The notes below the pieces were generated by a model. That model made no database searches. It saw only the letters and a list, made by a program, of their open reading frames with translations, and was not told the DNA's origin. Position numbers and translations under genes: made by a program. Shown piece after piece: positions 56,134 to 64,000 of a stretch of 64,000 nt of DNA (its first letter is position 1; each line of letters starts with the position of its first letter). This DNA comes from Odontesthes bonariensis (taxonomy: Eukaryota; Chordata; Actinopteri; Atheriniformes; Atherinopsidae), in NCBI RefSeq assembly GCF_027942865.1, contig NC_134507.1, positions 35,393,711 to 35,457,710 on the forward strand. The letters run 5' to 3'.

Positions 56134-57444
56134 TTATGTAATTTCTTGTGAACGGAGCTCTTCCTTCACTTCTACAGGTGAGAGGCGAGGGTGTTGAGCT
56201 CTATTCCCCGGTCGGACTCTGGGGGTTGGCCTCTGTTGCAAGGTTTTGTTAAACTTTGAGTCTCTAGGGGTTGATTGCAGAACTACATTTAAAAAGGAGA
56301 CCTCATTTGGTGAATTGGAGGGGAAGACTCTGGGCTCCTCCACAGATGAACTGTCTGAGGTAGTCCCAGCTCTTCCCCTCTTCTCTGAGACTATAGGAGA
56401 ATCAGAGGACAATTCTGATGCAAGCCTCTTTGTTTGCTGGGCATCGGGGAGGGAGGCATCCTCACTATCATCCTGTGATTGGACTTCTTCACATTCTGAA
56501 CTAGCTCCGCCTTCTGCCTGCACCACCTCCTCCTCCTCTCCAGAGCTCTCCATTGGTGGGGGTGTAGCAGGCCCCTCCCCCTCCTCGGCCTCACCTGACT
56601 GCTGTCCACCATTCAGGGATTTTGGCGGGAAGTTTGAATTTTCCAGCCCAGCTGTTTCAAGTAGCTCGTTAACTGCCTCGGTCTGCCCTCCATTTCCTTC
56701 TCGCGTTTTTTTGGATTTCAATTTGTTGGCAAAAGATTTTGGGCAATCTCTGAAGAGGTGGTTTGATTCTCCACAGAGATTGCACTTTCTGCCATTTGTA
56801 CACTCTTCGAAGGTGTGACCGATTCCTCTACATTTGCCACAAAACACCTTCGTGCAGGCCTCCACCAGGTGCCCGTGCTCCCCACACTTGCGGCAGAGTT
56901 TGGGCTGTCCCTGGTAGTGGATGTAGCCTCTGTTTTCTCCCAAGACAATCATTGATGGGAGATGTCTCAGGCCCTGGAAGCCCTGGGGGTCTTGCCATTG
57001 TTGGATGGGGACCCTCCAGGCCCAGTTCCAGATGCCGTCAACATCCCTCACCTTCATTGCCTGGCCTTTAACAGTGCAGAATCTTCCCAACCATATACAG
57101 ATATCTTCTGCGTTCACCATTTCATTGAACATTCTGACAATTACTGTCTTCAGAGTATTGTCAGTAAGTTTCTCAATCGTAAACGCAGAAAACTGGGCTT
57201 GCATATTTTCAAATCTTGTCCAAAACTCCTGCAGCAAAGCTGCAGTGCGAAAACTGACATCGAAACCTTTGTTAAAAGGCAATGACAGGATGCAATTTAA
57301 ATCGTCTGGCTTAAAGTTCAATGTTTTTTGGATTAGCTTCCGAGAGAAGTCCAATCTGGACATCTCTATGAGCTTTCCTTCATTTTCTTTAAACAAAAAT
57401 CTAGCGCTGTGGTGCCTCCTCATGCCAGCATAGTTTGCCGACAT
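56134..57444 (-). CDS. Keno-like ORF1 protein, copy 3
   Basis: 436 residues, three CCHC knuckles intact. Shares the EEEEVVQ tail with copy 2. Confidence 0.9.
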   Translation of the reverse strand: MSANYAGMRRHHSARFLFKENEGKLIEMSRLDFSRKLIQKTLNFKPDDLNCILSLPFNKGFDVSFRTAALLQEFWTRFENMQAQFSAFTIEKLTDNTLKTVIVRMFNEMVNAEDICIWLGRFCTVKGQAMKVRDVDGIWNWAWRVPIQQWQDPQGFQGLRHLPSMIVLGENRGYIHYQGQPKLCRKCGEHGHLVEACTKVFCGKCRGIGHTFEECTNGRKCNLCGESNHLFRDCPKSFANKLKSKKTREGNGGQTEAVNELLETAGLENSNFPPKSLNGGQQSGEAEEGEGPATPPPMESSGEEEEVVQAEGGASSECEEVQSQDDSEDASLPDAQQTKRLASELSSDSPIVSEKRGRAGTTSDSSSVEEPRVFPSNSPNEVSFLNVVLQSTPRDSKFNKTLQQRPTPRVRPGNRAQHPRLSPVEVKEELRSQEIT

Positions 57445-57792
57445 GATGGAGGCACCACAAACAGTTTTTAAATAAAATGCTTAAAAGAACACTAATAAAT
57501 ATCACACTAAAACCCAATAAAAGAATAAAAAGTGGATTAAAAGGTACTAAAAATGGAAACTTACCTTCCTCTAAAAAAAACGGAACAAAGCCACTGACCC
57601 TGTTTCAGCTGAAACTCTTTCAAAAAGTAAATACCTGGGAAAAAAGGGTAATACAAGAAAATTTAAATACAAAGAACTCCAACTACAATAGACTTGGAAT
57701 ACTTTGATCAAACGCAAAAAAGAACCTCCAAAGCGAGAAAATTTGATGCCAAAAAGGCATAAAATAGTCCACCCAAAGGAGGCGATCGCAGT

Positions 57793-57817
57793 CTTAGCCA
57801 AAAGGCCGAGAAACGAT
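57793..57817 (-). pseudogene. U2 snRNA 5' fragment (nt 1-25), LINE copy 3
   Basis: U2 nt 1-25 with one change (ATCGTTTCTCGG). Confidence 0.92.
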
Positions 57818-58118
57818 AACCCTCCACTGTTTCACGTCCGAGCGCCCTTCCTGGCACAATGCGCACTTGTGGCGGTGCTCTTTTTTTGCCTACAAAGCGT
57901 CACTTTGCACCTCCGCCCACCCGCTGCAGTGAGCACTCTTCAGCCGTTTCAGATGGTACAACTTTGCACTCCCGCCCGCTCCACTGAGCACCATTCAAAC
58001 AACAACAACAATTTAGCGCTCCAGCTTTGAACATGGGCACGGTCTCAACAAATAAGGTGACTCTACTCCGAGAAGTCACTTGGCACAGCAAGAAGATTTC
58101 CTTTGCACAGACAGAATG

Positions 58119-58237
58119 GGCTTCACCCGCAAAGGTAAAGCCTTCCAAAAATAGAAACAACTCATTAATGTTGCTCTCCACGGAAGTCTTTAGTAAAAGG
58201 CGAAAGACTTGTACGTTATGAAGAGAAACCAGAGTAC
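58119..58237 (-). ncRNA. U5 snRNA, copy 5
   Basis: 119 nt, as copy 4 but AGCAACATTAATG instead of AGCAGCATTAATG near the 3' side of the main stem. Confidence 0.95.
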
Positions 58238-58542
58238 GAGTATTTGACACTGCGGGAGCAGTGCATCAGGCTAGTTGGCATAGCCACCTTCCCCACGGTG
58301 AGCTTTGCTTGGTTGAGACGCTCGCTCCTCGGCCGACCAGGTAGGAACAATCGGGCCCTATTCAATGGCTGCTTTGTCTTTTACTCTGTGCAAAAGACTA
58401 GGGGTCTTGAGGCTTTGTTCTGACCGCTCATTGGGTGTGGAGCTTTTTTTCAAGCAATTCTCCCAGTCGGCCCAATCCCAGAGCCATCTCAAAGTGGAGT
58501 TCACTTTCACTCTCTTTTCGCAGACTAAAAGCCAGAGTTTTA

Positions 58543-58619
58543 TCTCAGAAGCTAAGCAGAGTCGGGCCTGGTTAGTACCTGGATGGGGAGACCGCCTGGG
58601 AATACCAGGTGCTGTAAGC
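58543..58619 (+). pseudogene. 5S rRNA 3' half, copy 5
   Basis: Same as half-copy 4. Confidence 0.9.
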
Positions 58620-58847
58620 CTTTTGGCTTCTCCAGGCGCATGCAGTTTGACTGCGTCAAATGCAAAGGCAGTCCCTGTTTGACTTTTTGGAACTGCTCCT
58701 TTGTCAGGACAAAGTTAAATGTATGAGGATCAAAGGCAACCATGACCTGGGACACCTTAGCAGATCCAGGATCAGCAAGATGGATCACAGGGTGATCATC
58801 AGATGTTTCAACAAAAGACATGCAGAGAGAAGAGAAGAGAGAAGAAT

Positions 58848-58965
58848 GCTTACAGCACTTGGTATTCCCAAGCGGTCTCCCATCCAAGTACTAACCTGGC
58901 CCGACCCTGCTTGGCTTCCGAGTTCCGACGAGATCGGGCGTGTTCAGGGCGGTGTGGCCGTAAGC
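58848..58965 (-). rRNA. 5S rRNA, copy 5 (variant, no T-run)
   Basis: 118 nt, the same variant as copy 4, again followed by CATTCTTC in place of a T-run. Confidence 0.93.
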
Positions 58966-59332
58966 CACAACCCCTGTGACAAATATGTGTTACATAGGTG
59001 CTGGAACCATACGTTTCCCCTATTTTACCAGAGAGTTGGCTTGAGAGGCTGATGTTGAGCCTGCACGTCGACTTCCCTGATGTGATTGTTCTCTGCAGCT
59101 GAAAATGGGACTCTCAGATAACTTAGTGTGTGTCTGTCAAGCTCCTCTGTTCTCTGTGTGTAGTTTGGTGTTCATGGTCATACAGAGAAACCAGGGAAGC
59201 TCAATCCCACGACGTGCTCATAAACTGCGTCTTTTCTAAAGATTATAGTTCCATTTTAGAAGTCAGAATACAACGGCTCCCTGAAACTACCACCATGTAC
59301 CGCTGGTTTTGTTATTTCACAAGAGTTGGGAA

Positions 59333-59517
59333 GAGTGCACCGTTCCCGGCGGCACTGCAGTACCGGGTCGATGCGTGGAGTGAACGGAGCAAGCCCCTTT
59401 TTCAACCCCTGTGCCTAAAAATCCATTTAATATGTAGTCCTCATATAGAGGACGTATCAGATATTAAACTGATAAGAACAGATACTACACTTGATCTTAG
59501 CCAAAAGGCCGAGAAGC
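59333..59517 (-). ncRNA. U2 snRNA, copy C, 5' end and promoter lost
   Basis: Unbroken from U2 nt ~4 to the 3' end, including GTAGTA and the Sm site. The first three bases (ATC) and ~120 bp of promoter with the -60 element are replaced by CGCTGCACTCTTCAGCC, spacer that normally lies farther upstream. Probably not transcribed correctly. Confidence 0.85.
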
Positions 59518-59779
59518 CGCTGCACTCTTCAGCCGTTTCAGATGGTACAACTTTGCACTCCCGCCCGCTCAGGACAAAGTTAAACGTATGAGGATCAAAG
59601 CCAACAATGGCCTGTGACATCTCAGCAGGTCCAGGATCAGAAACATGGAGAATGAGAGCCAATAGAAACAGAGGTGTCTGCCAACCAATCAGCAGCAGCC
59701 CAAGCTGGTTAACTTCTTCGTGTGTGTGTCTGTGTGTGTGTGTCACAGGGTGACTGTCAGATGTGTCAACAAAAGACAT

Positions 59780-60790
59780 GCAGGACGCAGAAGTAAATAT
59801 AACTGTATTTTTTTTTAGAATTGTAAAGAATTGTCCTTATGGATAAAAATCATGTCATTAACATCCATTTCTGTGACGGAAGTTAATAATTATTTGTGTT
59901 GACAGCAGCACCGTCACTGTGAAGGAGAGAGCATTAGAGTGTTATAAATAGTAGCTGATGGATCACTGTTGTCTATACCTGGGTGGTAGAACACAAACAC
60001 TTCTACACATAGATTATATAAACCACCCCAGTCTGAACATCACCTGAGATATCTACCCTGTGAGGGACATTTGTTTTTTGAGGTGTGGGAGTTAGAGGCA
60101 GCTGGAAGCTCTAACAGTCAACCAGCCACAGAGGATGAAGCTCTGATCACTTTTTTCTCATTCTCATGAGAAAATCTCAGCAATCTCATTGCTTTACAAC
60201 TTCACCGCTTGACTAGGCTCATGGATTATCTATATACAATACATCTTCACTGTAAAGTCCAATAGCTGCCCTGACATACATACATTCGTTAACTTTACTA
60301 GGTTAATTACCATATGCACTTATGACTGATTTTTATGAAGTAAAAGTTAGTTGCATGGTGAAAAATGCAAAAAACTTAGTGTTTACAGTGAAGATGACTT
60401 TATTTAGAGTGAAGCTCATTCAACAATAAGTAGCAACACAGTCTCACTCCCACTGCGCATTCAAAGAAGAAGAAGTGTGCATGGTGCAACATTCAGTCTC
60501 TCCCGCTCAGCAAAGTATATTAGGTCTATGTCAGCAACGCAGCAGTCCAGCACACAGGCCGGGGCACTGAGGGCAGCCTGCTGAGTCCACTTTTTTTAAT
60601 TCTTTTGAAGAAGAATAAATAAGGTAAGTTATCAAGCAGGTATGTTTGTTAATATGTTTTAATTACTGCTCTGACTGTTAGCGTTCACTAGCTAATGTTA
60701 GCATTAGTTAGCTAGCTAACGAACCAAACAGGCATAACGTTAGCCTGTTCAGGCCATGGTTAAGGCGAGTTTGGGCGGTTTCCCACCATA
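59780..60790. other. Non-coding part of right arm
   Basis: Mirror of 14,500-15,540. No gene or RNA recognised; kept with only small differences from the left arm. Confidence 0.45.
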
Positions 60791-63132
60791 TAGGCCGTAA
60801 GGTGAACCCCGTTTTCGTTTAGGCTCGCTCCGTGCTCTCCGAACTACATGCCCGTTAGCTGATAAAAATGACCAACTTATTTTGCACATATAAAAAAAGT
60901 TTCGCGTCACAGAATCCTGTACTTTTTTTAAACCGAGACGTTTTCTGAAGATATTTTCCGCAGGGCTGAATGACGATTTTGACGTCACAAGACACCACCT
61001 GACCGCGCTGGACCAATCACGTTGCCGATTTACGACAACAAACTGGAAAAATGACAACCTGTCTGATGCTGTCAAAACTAACCTACAGAAAGGAATCTCG
61101 CAAAATATCATTTTAAAGTGAACATAAAATAATAATTATCAACGATAATGCTCATTCATATATTTCTGACTTGAGCCAATTTAGCCATTTACCATTCAGG
61201 TATTCATTTACTGATTTATTCACTAATAACTATACAACACATAACAAAATCAAAACAAGTAGGGCATACACATCAACCGGCATAAACTTATATACATAAC
61301 CATAATAAAAGGAATGATACAAATGGAATAGAATGAAGGTAAAAAAAAACATTAAAAAACGCACGCAGACACATACACTATTCCTCACTGTCAGTGTCAG
61401 GGCAGCTGTCATCTTTTTTATCCTCTGTTTCCTTTGTGGTGCTTGAACAGCTGGAACACCTGCACAAGTCTACTTTATTAATACTTTATTAATCCCAATT
61501 AGGGAAATTGTTTTGTTGCAGCAGCATACAGTATAGGCCTATGAAAACAATTAAAGTAGTAAAAAACAAGCAAATAGAATAGAATAAAATAAATATAAAA
61601 TAAAATAAAATATAAAATAAATAGAAATAGTGAATAAAGATTTGCTATGTACAAATCTACAGTATTTTTTGTTTTTTGTTATTGTTTTTTAGGAGAGACT
61701 TCAAGCCTATTGAGGTTGAAGTTCTCTTCCAGCCAGAGGGGAGGTGTTGTAGATGGTGATGGCTGCTGGTAGGAAGGATTTCCTGAAACGGTCCTTGTGA
61801 CAGTGGAGCTGGATGAGCCTGTTGGAAAAGGAGCTCTGCTGTCCAACCAGCAGCTGGTGGAGAGGATGGGTGGGGTTATCCATGATGGATAACAGTTTGT
61901 TCAGTGTCCTCCTCTCCACCACCGATTCAAATGAGTCCAATCTTTTGCTTTACACATGACCTTATTATTTTAGCCTGATAATTTGCCCTTTTGCAGTGCT
62001 GGTGGAGGGCATCACTTGTTGGGGGGATAGATAATTCTGGCAAGGCTGATGATGCCATACAGAAAGCTTTGTACCTAGCCTCATTGATGTTTTCTGCGGT
62101 TGGCTGATCGTACAAATGGCATACATATTTGGAAAGTAATGCTAATGTAGAGTGGTCCAAGTTAAATTCAGTCCCCAGATTTCTGAAAGTCTTCAGGTAG
62201 ACATCTTTCTCGCATGCCACAGCAAATGTCTTCTTTTTGCCTTGTGGAGTCACACCCAGAGAATTTATGGATCCCAATCAAGGCTGAACACACACTGGCT
62301 CCGAGAGCTGATGACACCTTGGTAATGTCCATTATGCGTGTTCTGTTGCCCTTCCCTGTGAAGAAGTACAAGCTGCATGGCAAATCTTTCTGCACTCACA
62401 GCAATGACTGCTACATCAGTGTCAGGCCTCTCAATAATGACAGTCTTATGTTCCTGTGCAGCATGTTGTGCATGCAAAAACACCCTTGTGTCACATTCTT
62501 CGTGGTCACACTGCAGGTCTTCCACAGCATGAACAGACTGCACACCTTCCAGTACAGTCACACAGTGACATTGGTGTTGATGTGCTATGTACAAGCTGAG
62601 GTTTCTTCCCACTGCTGTAAGATCAGCATGTGGCCACGCATCGTATAAGAACTCAGCAAGTGCTTCTTTATTTGTTCCTTCTGATTCCTTCCATTCCACC
62701 TTGTGCAGGTGAAATTCTGTGTTTCCTCATGCTTAACAGAAGATATGTGCATGTAACAAATCTTTCGGTCGAAATTTCGTCTTCTTCGGTACTGCTGGAT
62801 GATCGCGCTGCTGCTGCGGTGCTGTTTCTGTTTACCAGCTCAGCTGACATACCAGCTATCCGATTCGTCCATTCTGATGACGTCTCAACCGTGGCACCTC
62901 TCGCGAGCCAAACTGTTATTACGCCTGCCGAATATGTACATACGCCTTGCCAGGCACTAGTTATTCCTTTAAACGTTGCGAACTAAAAAAGTACTGTGTT
63001 CTGAGCGGCGAAACTTTTTTTTAAACCTCAACATAACTCAAATCTTTTTATGAGCTGAAGCGTGTTTGGTTCGGAGAGCGTGGAACAAACCTGGTGTTCT
63101 GAAGGAGTTTTCGAGGTTCACCTTACGGCCTA
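60791..63132 (-). mobile_element. Academ-like DNA transposon, degraded
   Basis: 2,342 bp, perfect 18-bp terminal inverted repeats TAGGCCGTAAGGTGAACC, 3-bp target duplication ATA. The left arm has the empty site (14,500). The minus strand between 62,699 and 61,927 encodes pieces like an XPG/FEN1-type nuclease: CDHEECDTRVFLHAQHAA, ERPDTDVAVIAV and HKFSGCDST, in three overlapping frames. Such a nuclease domain and a 3-4 bp duplication are known for the Academ superfamily. The assignment is inference; much of the protein is missing and frames are broken. Confidence 0.7.
61471..61940 (-). mobile_element. Rex1-like LINE 3' fragment nested in the Academ-like element
   Basis: The minus strand encodes RRTLNKLLSIMDNPTHPLHQ, then DRFRKSFLPAAITIYN, the end of the Rex1/Babar ORF. 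It is followed by a 3' UTR ending GGGATTAATAAAGTATTAAT. 5'-truncated insertion of ~470 bp. Confidence 0.7.
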
Positions 63133-63144
63133 ATAGTCCTGTGA

Positions 63145-64000
63145 TTATCTTAAAACCTTTGAACAGTTCCAAAGCCTAATTACTTTGAAAGTCTCACAGT
63201 TGAAATGTTGTAGCATGAGTTTTCCGTTTTCCCCAAATTGACAGCGATGGCATTTTGGCCTGACTTTCAAATTTGCAACGTGGAAATGACGGTTTTCAGT
63301 TAAGGCAGCATGAATGTGTTTGATGCAGAGAGGAGGATAAATGAGGTTCATAATGCACTGGCGCTGTCTTTCCTTGGGGAAATGGTGAAGGCTGGTGTAG
63401 TAGCATAGATGCTTTCGCATCCTATGAGTCATGACGGCCCTAATTGCACACGCAATAAGGGTAAATAGCCATTGACTGCAGGTGGGATGGACTATATAGC
63501 CCAGTTACCTCCTCATCTCGCTCTTTTTGCGCTCCGTGCCCATATTATTTCCCAGCAGAGTGGCTGAGCTCAGGTGTCTTGCTCCGTGTGCGACACATAA
63601 CCCAGTTGGTTTGAGGTGGTATTAATATTTTCTAAATAAATTGGCAATTGGCAACAATTTATCAAGAACCCATTTTAAATTTGGAACTTCATACCAATAT
63701 TGTTCCATATGTAGTATCTATGTGGGGGAAAATTATGTTTGCAGATCAATGACCAAGAAAGAAGCATCTGTTTATGAAAGTAGGATAGTTTTGAGGGGAT
63801 TTTTTCAACATTATAATTACAAAGTAAAAAGAAATTTAGGCCTCCTAATTTAGAGAAAATTAAATTCGGTATGAAGTTCCAAATTGAAGATGTGTTCTTG
63901 ATAAATTGTTTCAGCCAATTTATCCGTAAGGTCACTGTGAGTGTTCATAATGGCCAAATGTGTTAGTCTCTCCTGCGTCATGGTGCTGCGCAGCCAGGTT
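63145..64000 (-). other. Outer part of right arm
   Basis: Mirror of 13,640-14,487. It includes the 95-codon frame at 63,145-63,432, the L1-like fold-back (63,640-63,935) and the hAT transposase tail (63,941-64,000, cut by the window edge). Confidence 0.8.

Larger units (their letters stand above)
52167..57792 (-). mobile_element. Keno-like U2-specific LINE, copy 3, both ORFs open
   Basis: 5,626 bp with the same ends and target joints as copies 1 and 2. Both ORFs are open, so this is a second potentially active copy. The ORF1 N-terminal part differs at more residues than the rest, for example [12 protein letters not shown] against [12 protein letters not shown]. Confidence 0.93.
32002..59517 (-). 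repeat. Tandem U2-U5-5S array
   Basis: Basic unit ~1,689 bp (U2 start to U2 start, 39,898 to 41,587). Reading up the + coordinates it holds: U2 (minus), ~300 bp, U5 (minus), ~305 bp, a 5S 3' half (+), ~220 bp, a full 5S (minus), and ~370 bp to the next U2. Five units plus partial ends are present. Three U2 genes are expanded by LINE insertions and one spacer by a hAT element. Units 4 and 5 (from 48,886 and 57,793) share private variants in U5 and 5S, and so form a subfamily. Confidence 0.95.
59510..64000. repeat. Right arm of large inverted repeat
   Basis: Reverse complement of the left arm (13,640-16,457). Both arms contain the same rare joint where the U2 distal box GAGCGGGCGGG meets the spacer AACTTTGTCC, skipping U5 and the 5S half. 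The arm runs to the window end inside the hAT transposase tail and may continue beyond. Confidence 0.9.

Noticed and set aside
32002-59517. CRISPR-like interpretation of the regular repeats
   Set aside because: The repeats are 1.7 kb RNA-gene units in a vertebrate genome, not short direct repeats with unique spacers.

Overview
The window is genomic DNA of a ray-finned fish, most likely a percomorph teleost. The signs are a C2H2 zinc-finger exon with a splice acceptor, vertebrate-type U1, U2, U5 and 5S genes, and a typical fish transposon set: RTE/Rex3-, L2- and Rex1-like LINEs, Tc1, hAT, a Helentron-type Helitron, a Gypsy-like LTR element and MITEs. The exact species cannot be read from the sequence. 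All calls come from reading motifs; no database search was run.

Layout. 1-975: last exon of a C2H2 zinc-finger gene. 976-13,600: mostly non-coding, with LINE relics, a broken Helitron (7.7-10.5 kb, minus), a Tc1 relic carrying a fold-back, and the tail of a hAT transposase. 13,640-16,457: left arm of a large inverted repeat, ending in a U2 promoter and the first ~21 nt of a U2 gene on the + strand. 16,458-26,138: a damaged Keno-like LINE sitting in that U2 gene and itself holding a fossil Gypsy-class LTR element (17.7-25.5 kb, minus). 26.6-28.5 kb: tandem U1 snRNA genes, two full and one cut short. 30.0-31.7 kb: five internal exons (minus) of a gene resembling the DUF6729 family, with both ends missing.

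32,000-59,520 is the main feature. It is a tandem array whose basic unit (~1.69 kb) carries a U2 gene (minus), a U5 gene (minus), a 3' half of 5S rRNA (+) and a full 5S rRNA gene (minus). Five U5 and five full 5S genes are present. Of six U2 positions in the array, two are whole, one has lost its first bases and promoter, and three are split by ~5.63 kb non-LTR retrotransposons of the Tx1 clade, Keno-like. These lie at the same site and in the same direction as U2; two of them have both ORFs open. From ~59,510 to the window end the sequence is the inverted copy of the left arm, enlarged by a 2.3 kb Academ-like transposon that is absent from the left copy.

Together this is a multi-RNA locus serving the spliceosome (U1, U2, U5) and the ribosome (5S). 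It is framed by an inverted duplication and occupied by a LINE whose target is the branch-point-recognising part of U2. U1, U2 and U5 share a CACCG(T/C) element about 60 bp upstream of their starts, which fits the snRNA proximal sequence element.
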